From an uncultured Ignavibacteriota bacterium (GTDB taxonomy: Bacteria; Bacteroidota; Ignavibacteria; Tepidaquicellales; Tepidaquicellaceae): DNA of 7,352 nucleotides. The stretch covers positions 1 through 7,352 of the forward strand of contig CALKAJ010000080.1 of NCBI GenBank assembly GCA_937983305.1, written 5' to 3'. The translations under genes were made by a program, and so were the position numbers. The notes beneath the pieces were generated by a model. It saw only the letters and a list, made by a program, of their open reading frames with translations, was not told where the DNA came from and did no database searches. Shown piece by piece: positions 1 to 4,898 of the stretch. Numbering within the stretch: position 1 is the first letter of the stretch; each line of letters begins with the position of its first letter.

Positions 1-1627
1 GGAAAAAGGTCAGACCTCCGATAATTGCTATCACAAAGCAAAGTAAAACTACAAAGAGGAAGTTATCGGTTTTAAAAGTTCCGGCTGATTCAGGTGAAAT
101 ATTTTTGCCGGAAAGATTTCCCGCAATAACAAGAACCGGAACTATAACTCCGAATCTTCCAATCAACATTCCGATTGCAATCATAATATTATAAAAAACC
201 GTATTCGCATTAAGTCCCGCAAAAGCACTGCCGTTATTGCCTGCGGCTGAAGAGAATGCATATAAGATTTCCGAAAAACCGTGAGGACCTGCCGCAGAAA
301 GACTCGAGAGTGCAATATCATTGATTAATGCGGCGGCAGTGAAAATCAATATAACCGCACTTGGCAGAAGTATTGCAAGAATAGCCATTTTGATTTCCGG
401 CGATTCGATTTTTTTACCGAGATACTCCGGAGTTCTGCCGACCATCAAACCGGAAATAAAAACAGTAATGATAACGAAAATTAACATTCCATACATACCC
501 GAGCCGACACCGCCGAAAATAATTTCACCGAGCATCATATTCAGCATTGCAACCAATCCGCTTAGCGGAGTCAAACTTGAATGCATAGCATTTACCGAGC
601 CGTTTGATGCGGCTGTGGTTGCAGTTGACCAGATAACGCTGTTAAGAATTCCAAACCTCGTCTCCTTGCCTTCCATCGCTGAAATATTATTTCCAATGCC
701 GAAAGAAAATTCGGAATAAAGAGAAGTGAAAAGACCTGCGCAAAATAAAATCATCATCGCCGCAAAAAGCACGGTGCCTTGATTTTTTGAGCCGACAATA
801 TGTCCGTAAGTAAAAGTAAGAGAAGCCGGAATCAAAAGAATAGAAATCATTTGAAGAAAGTTGCTCAAAGGAGTCGGGTTCTCAAAAGGATGTGAACTGT
901 TTGTATTAAAAAATCCTCCGCCGTTTGTCCCAAGCTGTTTGATTGCAATTTGAGAAGCCGCCGGACCCGAAGGGATTATCTGCTCAGTGCCTTCAAGCGT
1001 AGTGATGGTTTTATAACCGCTAAAGTCCTGAATAACGCCCTGACTAATCAAAGCAGCTGCAAGTAAAACGGAAAGCGGAATTAAAATATAAATTACCGAG
1101 CGAACCAAATCGCCGTAGAAATTTCCCAGACGTGAGCTTTGTCTGTTTTTCAGCCCTCTTGCAATTGCAAGCAGAACGGCAATTCCCGTAGCCGCACTCA
1201 GGAAATTCTGAACCGTAAGCCCAAGCATTTGAGAAAGATAGCTCAAAGTAGTTTCACCTGCATAGGACTGCCAGTTAGTATTGCTAACGAAACTTACTGC
1301 AATATTAAAAGCAAGATGAAAGGGGATATTATCAAAGCCCTGAGGATTAAGCGGAAGAAATTTCTGAAACATCAGAATCAACATCAGAAAAATGAAACCG
1401 ATAAAATTAAAAATCAGAATTGAAAATAAGTACTCCTTCCAATCCATTTCTTTTCCGGGATTGATTTTTAAAAAACCGTAGATGCGATTTTCAAACCCGC
1501 CTAAAACCGGTTTTAGAAAATGCTTACCGTCCGAAAAAACCGAGAACATAAATTTACCGAGCAAAGGAGCAAGCCCGATAATCAAAGCAAGAAAAATAAG
1601 CAATTGAAGAATATCTTTAATTTCCAT
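1..1627 (-). CDS. kdpA: KdpA, potassium-binding subunit of the KdpFABC K+ transporter (3' end cut by window)
   Basis: KdpA is the membrane subunit that selects and conducts K+ in the KdpFABC high-affinity uptake ATPase; KdpB supplies ATP hydrolysis. The frame reads from ATG at 1627 to the left edge without a stop, giving 542 residues. Family members are about 557 residues and end shortly after 'LTFFPALALGP', so only about 15 residues should be missing. The four pore-loop regions of this K+ channel-like protein are visible: SNTNWQSYAGE (about 115-125), TNGGGFFNTNSSHPFENP (about 234-251), ATTAASNGSVNAMHSSLTPL (about 336-355) and SSAAGNNGSAFAGL (about 459-472), separated by about ten hydrophobic segments. 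The start MEIKDILQLLIF follows the kdpF stop with one base between and has a purine-rich GGAAAGG about 8 bases upstream, inside the kdpF end. kdpB and kdpC should follow beyond the edge. Confidence 0.97.
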   Translation of the reverse strand, partial: MEIKDILQLLIFLALIIGLAPLLGKFMFSVFSDGKHFLKPVLGGFENRIYGFLKINPGKEMDWKEYLFSILIFNFIGFIFLMLILMFQKFLPLNPQGFDNIPFHLAFNIAVSFVSNTNWQSYAGETTLSYLSQMLGLTVQNFLSAATGIAVLLAIARGLKNRQSSRLGNFYGDLVRSVIYILIPLSVLLAAALISQGVIQDFSGYKTITTLEGTEQIIPSGPAASQIAIKQLGTNGGGFFNTNSSHPFENPTPLSNFLQMISILLIPASLTFTYGHIVGSKNQGTVLFAAMMILFCAGLFTSLYSEFSFGIGNNISAMEGKETRFGILNSVIWSTATTAASNGSVNAMHSSLTPLSGLVAMLNMMLGEIIFGGVGSGMYGMLIFVIITVFISGLMVGRTPEYLGKKIESPEIKMAILAILLPSAVILIFTAAALINDIALSSLSAAGPHGFSEILYAFSSAAGNNGSAFAGLNANTVFYNIMIAIGMLIGRFGVIVPVLVIAGNLSGKNISPESAGTFKTDNFLFVVLLCFVIAIIGGLTFF

Positions 1628-1628
1628 A

Positions 1629-1718
1629 TCAGAACCTTTCCGGTTTAGAAATTACGTAAATAAGATATATCAAAACTGCAAGTGCGAGAAATCCGCTGAT
1701 AAAGTATTCGCTGTTCAT
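1629..1718 (-). CDS. kdpF: KdpF, small stabilising subunit of KdpFABC
   Basis: This 29-residue membrane peptide stabilises the KdpABC complex by lying in the membrane against KdpA. The translation starts MNSEYFISGFLALAVLIY and ends LIYVISKPERF; one transmembrane helix fills residues 6-23 and the tail KPERF matches the usual KdpF ending (...PERF). Its stop TGA (1631-1629) is one base before the kdpA ATG, the usual tight kdpF-kdpA coupling. No Shine-Dalgarno sequence precedes the ATG; the upstream bases are AT-rich. It is often missed by automated annotation because of its length. Position and sequence both support it. Confidence 0.92.
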   Translation of the reverse strand: MNSEYFISGFLALAVLIYLIYVISKPERF

Positions 1719-1734
1719 ATAACTTTTTTTATTA

Positions 1735-1742
1735 CAAAATTA
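1735..1742 (-). promoter_or_regulatory. Candidate kdpFABC promoter (-7 box)
   Basis: On the minus strand the sequence TAATTTTG matches the Bacteroidota sigma -7 consensus TAnnTTTG exactly. It lies 16 bases upstream of the kdpF ATG, which implies a very short leader. I see no clear TTTG/TTG -33 box at the right spacing, as expected for a promoter that needs an activator. An alternative TATATA box lies slightly upstream (about 1755-1760). The start point is inferred, not shown. Confidence 0.4.
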
Positions 1743-1784
1743 AGCAGAAAGATGTATATAGGAAATTAAGGGATTCCCCGGAAA

Positions 1785-1804
1785 TATAAAAAAAGTATAA
1801 AAAT
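1785..1804 (-). promoter_or_regulatory. Candidate KdpE response-regulator operator upstream of kdpF
   Basis: The minus strand reads ATTTTTATACTTTTTTTATA. From memory, the E. coli KdpE site upstream of kdpFABC contains ATTTTTATACTTTTTTTACA, so 18 contiguous bases agree and only the second-last base differs. If transcription starts about 7 bases after the TAATTTTG box, this element is centred near -66, close to the E. coli footprint (about -71 to -55). KdpE is the response regulator of the KdpD/KdpE two-component system, which switches kdp on at low K+. The kdpDE genes are not in the window. The match is seen directly; the comparison sequence is recalled and should be confirmed. Confidence 0.6.
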
Positions 1805-1823
1805 TTAAAAGAGGTATATCCAT

Positions 1824-1855
1824 AAAAAAAAGTTCCCGGTGGGGGTACCGGGAAC
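1824..1855 (-). terminator. Strong intrinsic terminator, minus strand
   Basis: A perfect 9-bp stem, GTTCCCGGT (1832-1840) with ACCGGGAAC (1847-1855), closes a 6-base loop that reads ACCCCC on the minus strand. On that strand it is followed directly by eight T residues (1831-1824). The plus strand has no T-run after the stem, so it acts leftward. It ends whatever is transcribed from the TTGACA/TAACTT promoter at 1899-1927, and it insulates the kdp promoter just downstream. Confidence 0.8.
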
Positions 1856-1892
1856 GTGGTTTATTGTTGGTGGGAGTAATCTATGAAAAAGC
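1824..1892 (-). ncRNA. Candidate small RNA, about 70 nt, own promoter and terminator
   Basis: A canonical promoter (1899-1927) is followed after about 70 bases by a textbook intrinsic terminator (1824-1855), with no room for a protein gene between them. The predicted RNA has a mostly unstructured 5' part containing ACTCCCACCAACAA and a 3' hairpin whose loop is ACCCCC. C-rich single-stranded tracts of this kind occur in small RNAs that pair with purine-rich translation start regions, but in this phylum Shine-Dalgarno sequences are rare, so other roles are possible. I do not recognise the family. It could also be a leader attenuator ahead of kdpF, though the KdpE-like site downstream of the terminator argues for a separate unit. 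Confidence 0.5.
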
Positions 1893-1898
1893 CAATTC

Positions 1899-1927
1899 AA
1901 GTTAAAAAAATTATTTCAATTTGTCAA
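1899..1927 (-). promoter_or_regulatory. Sigma70-type promoter for the small RNA candidate
   Basis: The minus strand carries TTGACA (1927-1922), a 17-bp AT-rich spacer and TAACTT (1904-1899). The -35 box is a perfect match and the spacer is optimal; the -10 box matches 4 of 6. Transcription would start near 1892. This is the best canonical promoter in the window. Confidence 0.6.
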
Positions 1928-2045
1928 GTGACTGTTTGATATTTATTTCTAAAAAAATATTCCGGTGAAAGATTGAAAAAATTAAAACAAAATTTATTGC
2001 CGAAAGTATAAAGAGATGTCTGTTTTGAAGGAAGTATTTTTTCAT
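1911..2045 (-). CDS. Possible small single-pass membrane protein (44 aa)
   Basis: An ATG-started frame encodes 44 residues beginning MKKYFLQNRHLFILSAINFV. It has a basic N-terminus, one hydrophobic stretch (about residues 11-26, LFILSAINFVLIFSIF) and a charged tail ending QSLDKLK. The layout is that of a small membrane protein with the N-terminus inside. There is no Shine-Dalgarno sequence, and the last codons overlap the promoter of the small RNA candidate. I do not recognise it. AT-rich DNA yields hydrophobic ORFs of this length by chance, so this is a weak call resting on the layout alone. Confidence 0.25.
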   Translation of the reverse strand: MKKYFLQNRHLFILSAINFVLIFSIFHRNIFLEINIKQSLDKLK

Positions 2046-2098
2046 GAAAAATATTTTATTTATGATACGATAAAGAAGAAATTATGTTATATTTTCTA

Positions 2099-2129
2099 TT
2101 GATATTTAAAACTAACAAACTTAAATTTA
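2099..2129 (+). promoter_or_regulatory. Possible plus-strand promoter, Bacteroidota type
   Basis: TTG (2099-2101), a 20-base spacer and TAAATTTA (2122-2129) resemble the Bacteroidota pattern TTTG-N17/23-TAnnTTTG, with the last base of the -7 box mismatched. It would start transcription near 2136, about 60 bases before a plus-strand terminator. In DNA this AT-rich, such matches also arise by chance. Confidence 0.3.
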
Positions 2130-2135
2130 CTCTGA

Positions 2136-2197
2136 ATAAAAGGATTGGGGAGTCCCCGGTCGACAACAAAGCCTGCGAAAGCGGGCTTTTTGCTTTT
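2136..2197 (+). ncRNA. Possible orphan small RNA ending in an intrinsic terminator
   Basis: The plus-strand terminator at 2168-2197 has no plus-strand gene upstream of it. The about 62-base segment from the possible promoter to the T-tract contains a small GGGG-AGT-CCCC hairpin (2147-2157) and then the terminator hairpin. This would make a two-hairpin small RNA. An alternative is that the hairpin simply ends the minus-strand toxin gene, whose stop codon is about 18 bases from the T-tract, although the T-run on that side is poor. Confidence 0.3.
2168..2197 (+). terminator. Intrinsic terminator, better on the plus strand
   Basis: AAAGCCTGC (2168-2176), a GAAA loop (2177-2180) and GCGGGCTTT (2181-2189) form a 9-bp stem with one G-T wobble. 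The plus strand follows with TTTTTGCTTTT. On the minus strand the same stem is followed by only TTTGTTG, so it may act weakly there as the 3' end of the toxin-antitoxin transcript. The strand preference is seen; use in both directions is inferred. Confidence 0.65.
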
Positions 2198-2214
2198 ATA
2201 GAAATAAAAATATA

Positions 2215-2709
2215 TCAATTTATTTTACAGAAAAAATTTATGTTGGTTTCCGCAATGAACTGAAAATCGTCAATCCATTCAATTCCCATATTATCACAAA
2301 CATTTGGTATCCTTATTTTGTCGGTTGATGTGGTAACTTTGCTTTCCTTTGTAACTACAACTGCTTTTTCTTTCATTGCGTGTGCTATCACCCAAGGGTC
2401 AGCTAATGAACGGTTTTTTATATTGTCAACAAGTTTTCTATGAATTGGGTTGAATTCAAAAATTTCTTTTAGATATCTCTGGACCTCTTCGTCAGGCTGA
2501 AGGACTTCAATATTTGATTTTTTTAACCATTTAGAAAGAGCATCATCAGTTTTGATAATTTCTTTGTTTACTTCATAAGGAATAAAAATTCTGCCTTCTT
2601 TTCCTAGTGAATTTATTATGTCCCAGTAATCAGAACAAAAATTTGGAGAATAGTATGTGTTCCATGCAACTATGAAGAAATTTGAGTCCAGACAATATCT
2701 CTTACTCAT
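2215..2709 (-). CDS. DUF4411-family PIN-like nuclease, predicted toxin
   Basis: This 164-residue protein has the pattern of the DUF4411 branch of PIN-like ribonucleases, predicted toxins that cleave RNA with a metal ion. The acidic residues expected at the active site are in order: D8 in YCLDSNFFI, E46 and E50 in IFIPYEVNKEI, D104 in SLADPWVIAHA, and E122 in VVVTKES; D139 in IPNVCDN may also contribute. The hydrophobic VVVT strand and the IPNVCDNMGI ending are typical of the family. The length fits. It starts three bases after the upstream antitoxin-like gene stops, so the two are almost surely co-transcribed with the regulator first. Its target is unknown. The family call is by recalled pattern. 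Confidence 0.8.
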   Translation of the reverse strand: MSKRYCLDSNFFIVAWNTYYSPNFCSDYWDIINSLGKEGRIFIPYEVNKEIIKTDDALSKWLKKSNIEVLQPDEEVQRYLKEIFEFNPIHRKLVDNIKNRSLADPWVIAHAMKEKAVVVTKESKVTTSTDKIRIPNVCDNMGIEWIDDFQFIAETNINFFCKIN

Positions 2710-2712
2710 AAT

Positions 2713-3897
2713 TTATTTGTAAATAAAGTTTTCGTAATTTGAAATTTTGTTAATTTTGAGGTTTAACAAATTGCTTAATTCTACACCTTTAACGCTTCCG
2801 CTTCTGAATGAATCCAGAACAAACTTTGAAAATTCAATCCCGTTGCGCTTAGATAATAGCAGATAGTAATTTGGACCGCCTTTCTTCGATTCTCTTTTCT
2901 TAAGTTCCTTTTCAAAATAGTATTTTGAAAACTCTTGATATTCATTATCCAAAATAACTTTCCAGGATTCGAATATCTGTTGACTTAATAATCCTGTATT
3001 ATGTGCCCTGAAAAGAACGCTTAAAGAACTAACGCCGAACACTTTTGCAACGTTAAATAAATCGTTATGTGATGAAAGTTTCCGGCTTTCCCAAACAGTC
3101 TTGAAAATCTCGAGCGGCATTAATGCTGATGCGGCAACTTTATTACAGAATATTTCCACAGGATTGTATTCTGAAATATTACTTTCACGAAAATCAATAT
3201 TGATGTCGTTAGAAATACCGGATTCATTAATAAAAAGATGAACCAGTTCATGAACTAAAGTAAACAATTGTACTGTTTCCCATTCATCGCTGTTAATGAA
3301 AACAAACGGCGCATAAGAATCTGATATTGCAAACCCTTTAAAGTCGTCCGAACTAATTTTTAAACGTGAATGAAAATTGCTCGACATAGAGACGAATATT
3401 CTTTTTGCTTCAACTCTTTTAATCCATTCTTTGAGAGGGGTTTCGGAGTTTAAACCAATAGAATCAATTTCGAAAATATTTCTGATATACGAAGCTACGG
3501 CATCGGGGGAGTCAGCGATTGAATATTTACCAATAAAATCAAGTTTATGATAATCATTTTCTACAAGATAAGTTTTTAACCAATTTTGTTTTTGCCGGAT
3601 TTCACGAATCATAAAAATCAGTGCAGTGCTGATTGCAGCAGAATCCCTTTTCCTGAAATCCTGAAGAACCTGAAAGTCAGACGGAATATCGGGAAGAAAG
3701 AAAACAGCAAGAGGTCTTTTGTAAATACCGGCAAGTTTTTCAGCCTGTTTAAAAGTCGGTTGAAGATTTCCTGATTCCCATTCTATAAGAGTGACAACAG
3801 AACATGGCACTTTTTTTGCGGCATCTTCAATAGAAATTTTAGATGTTTCGCGAGCCCATTTCAATACTTTCGGCGTTATTAGTGCTTTAACTGACAT
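2713..3897 (-). CDS. XRE-family HTH / ImmA-IrrE metallopeptidase protein, predicted antitoxin
   Basis: This 394-residue protein joins two domains. Residues about 8-65 form an XRE-type helix-turn-helix (WARETSKISIEDAAKKV, VVTLIEWESGNLQPT, QAEKLAGIYKRPLAVFFLPD). Residues about 150-300 form an ImmA/IrrE (DUF955, COG2856) zinc-peptidase domain with HELVH (H216, E217, H220) and a probable third ligand E248 in NPVEIFCNKVAASALMP. The C-terminal about 90 residues are typical of the longer COG2856 regulators. Fused XRE-COG2856 genes next to PIN-like genes are a previously predicted toxin-antitoxin arrangement, and the DUF4411 partner follows after three bases. The protein probably binds its own promoter and neutralises the toxin; whether it cleaves anything is unknown. 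The zinc motif is intact. The start at 3897 is the only good one before the HTH. Confidence 0.85.
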   Translation of the reverse strand: MSVKALITPKVLKWARETSKISIEDAAKKVPCSVVTLIEWESGNLQPTFKQAEKLAGIYKRPLAVFFLPDIPSDFQVLQDFRKRDSAAISTALIFMIREIRQKQNWLKTYLVENDYHKLDFIGKYSIADSPDAVASYIRNIFEIDSIGLNSETPLKEWIKRVEAKRIFVSMSSNFHSRLKISSDDFKGFAISDSYAPFVFINSDEWETVQLFTLVHELVHLFINESGISNDINIDFRESNISEYNPVEIFCNKVAASALMPLEIFKTVWESRKLSSHNDLFNVAKVFGVSSLSVLFRAHNTGLLSQQIFESWKVILDNEYQEFSKYYFEKELKKRESKKGGPNYYLLLSKRNGIEFSKFVLDSFRSGSVKGVELSNLLNLKINKISNYENFIYK

Positions 3898-3973
3898 TTT
3901 AAATTATTATTCAGGATTAAAATAATATTTGAAGATTAATTTAACAATTGAAATACGAATTTAATTAATTCAG

Positions 3974-4180
3974 TCATTCTCTTCCTTCCACTATTTTGAT
4001 TTCTTCGGTGGTGAGGTTGTAAAGCTTATAGACTTCGGAGTCTATGGTTTGGACGAGGTCTTCGCATTTGTTTTCGAAATATGTTTTTTCTTTATCTGTT
4101 TTTGCGGAACAGAGTCGTTTTTTTGCTTCGAGCATATCGTTTGTATAAACTGAAATAAAAGTATTCTCAAAGTTTGACAT
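3974..4180 (-). CDS. Orphan C-terminal domain of a TaqI/Eco57I-type restriction-modification enzyme
   Basis: This 68-residue frame resembles the very end of large Eco57I/TaqI-like restriction-modification proteins. There the last about 60 residues read roughly 'ML.L.K.L..AKT..EK......I...D..ID..VYELYGLTEEEI.IVEG'. Here NDMLEAKKRLCSAKTDKEK (about 14-32) is followed by VYKLYNLTTEEIKIVEG (about 50-66). No methyltransferase or nuclease domain is present, and a TAA stop sits two codons before the ATG in the same frame, so the rest is missing rather than frameshifted nearby. The repeat arrays begin about 100 bases upstream, where the missing gene body would lie. It could be a decayed remnant or a stand-alone helical protein; I favour a remnant. 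It lies 76 bases upstream of the antitoxin-like gene on the same strand. Confidence 0.5.
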   Translation of the reverse strand: MSNFENTFISVYTNDMLEAKKRLCSAKTDKEKTYFENKCEDLVQTIDSEVYKLYNLTTEEIKIVEGRE

Positions 4181-4284
4181 AAATTATTTTGGTTTTTATA
4201 AAATAGCAATTTATATTTATAGAAGTTATGGAAAATTTTTAGCTTTCACGGAAGGGCAAAAATATGCGTTTTTAGGCTGTTTTT
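4181..4284. other. Intergenic, nothing recognised
   Basis: This AT-rich stretch lies between the orphan restriction-enzyme domain and the first repeat array. I see no gene, hairpin or clear promoter in it. Confidence 0.5.
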
Positions 4285-4710
4285 GAGGGTTTTTGCAATT
4301 CTAATGTACATTGGAGGAATTCTAATGTACATTGGAGAGATTCTTGGGTACATTTTTGCAATTCTAATGTACATTGGAGAGATTCTAATGTACATTGGAA
4401 TGATTCTTGGGTAAAATGGAGAGCCGCTGCGGTACATTGGCGTTCATAAATGTACATTGGAGAGCCGCCGCGGTACATTGGAGGTTCGCCGCGGTACATT
4501 GGAAAGCCGTCAGGGTACATTGGAGGTTCGCCGGGGTACATTGGAAATGCTCAGATGTGGATTTTGGAAAAATAATGTACACGGGAATTCCGCTGATGTA
4601 CATTTTCGCACTTCCAATGTACATTGGAGAGCCGCTGCGGTACCGCAGAAGTGTTTCAATGTACCATAGAATTATTTCTATGTACATTGGAAATGTTTTG
4701 GGGTAGATTT
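4285..4710. repeat. Degenerate 21-bp tandem array, core GTACATTGGA
   Basis: About 20 units follow one another. Unit starts are 4285 (weak), 4306, 4327, 4348, 4369, 4390, 4411, 4432, 4452, 4473, 4494, 4515, 4536, 4557, 4577, 4598, 4619, 4640, 4661, 4682 and 4703 (partial). From 4306 onward seventeen steps are 21 bp and two (4432 to 4452, 4557 to 4577) are 20 bp. Eleven units begin with exact GTACATTGGA, and 17 of the 20 anchors from 4306 keep GTAC. The other 11 bases of each unit vary and fall into AT-rich (gaattctaat-like) and GC-rich (gagccgctgcg-like) types. Several reading frames stay open through it only because the period is a multiple of three. It is not CRISPR: the conserved part is too short and the period too small. 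Confidence 0.9.
4635..4648. repeat. 14-bp perfect palindrome inside the 21-bp array
   Basis: CTGCGGTACCGCAG is its own reverse complement. It forms at the junction of a GC-rich unit and the following diverged unit, and contains the GTAC core in its centre. This may be chance or a recombination product. Confidence 0.6.
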
Positions 4711-4711
4711 G

Positions 4712-4893
4712 CATTACTAAGCCGGAGTTTAGTAATGAGAAAGGGAAACCTTACTAAGCTGGAGCTTAGTAAGGAGAGGAGATGCTGGAGCTTAGTAAGG
4801 AGAGGAGATGCTGGAGCTTAGTAAGGAGAGGAGATATTTAATGAGATGGGTTGCCGGAGCATAGTAAGGAGAGAGGTTGCCGGAGCTTAGTAA
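4712..4893. repeat. Hairpin-derived 26-bp repeat array, core GGAGCTTAGTAA
   Basis: Copies of GGAG(C/T)(T/A)TAGTAA start at 4724, 4761, 4787, 4813, 4856 and 4882, with steps of 37, 26, 26, 43 and 26 bp. The units at 4761 and 4787 are identical, including the purine-rich AGGAGAGGAGATGCT part. The first two copies are the right arms of hairpins: CATTACTAAGC/CGGA/GTTTAGTAATG (4712-4737, one G-T wobble) and CCTTACTAAGC/TGGA/GCTTAGTAAGG (4749-4774, perfect 11-bp stem). Later copies have lost the left arm. The array directly continues the 21-bp array and ends 5 bases from the stop codon of the membrane protein gene, so it forms that gene's 3' untranslated region if transcribed. Confidence 0.85.
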
Positions 4894-4898
4894 TCATC

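Larger units (their letters stand above)
1719..2214. other. Intergenic region between kdpF and the toxin gene (contents)
   Basis: This roughly 500-bp stretch contains no gene of ordinary length. It holds the kdp promoter region and KdpE-like site (1735-1804), a minus-strand terminator and small RNA candidate (1824-1927), a possible 44-codon ORF (1911-2045), an AT-rich stretch with nothing I recognise (about 2046-2095), and a plus-strand promoter-to-terminator unit (2099-2197). Confidence 0.8.

Noticed and set aside
321..1423. Plus-strand ORFs at 321-719 and 1139-1423
   Set aside because: They lie antisense to kdpA, whose minus-strand reading is unmistakable.
1719..1860. Riboswitch (for example c-di-AMP) in the kdp leader
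   Set aside because: The terminator hairpin lies upstream of the KdpE-like site and promoter, and the stretch before it is too short and unstructured for a known aptamer.
1883..1939. Plus-strand 18-codon ORF starting MKKPIQVKK after a GGTGGGAG purine run
   Set aside because: It is very short and runs opposite to the TTGACA/TAACTT promoter, which explains the sequence better; the purine run is the complement of the C-rich small RNA segment.
1769..2160. Similarity between GGATTCCCCGG (about 1771-1781) and GGATT...CCCCGG (about 2143-2159)
   Set aside because: The shared blocks are too short and the second is interrupted; probably chance.
3898..3973. Operator palindrome for the toxin-antitoxin promoter (GAATT-TAATT-AATTC near 3957-3971)
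   Set aside because: The match is short and made only of A and T in AT-rich DNA; no convincing dyad or promoter pair could be fixed.
4285..4710. CRISPR array
   Set aside because: The conserved part is only about 10 bp with 10-11 bp spacers, the units degenerate freely, and there are no cas genes.
4246..4821. Several overlapping open frames on both strands through the repeat arrays (63-109 codons)
   Set aside because: They are low-complexity products of a 21-bp repeat whose period is a multiple of three; all frames look alike, two 20-bp steps break them, and no start context or known protein supports any.
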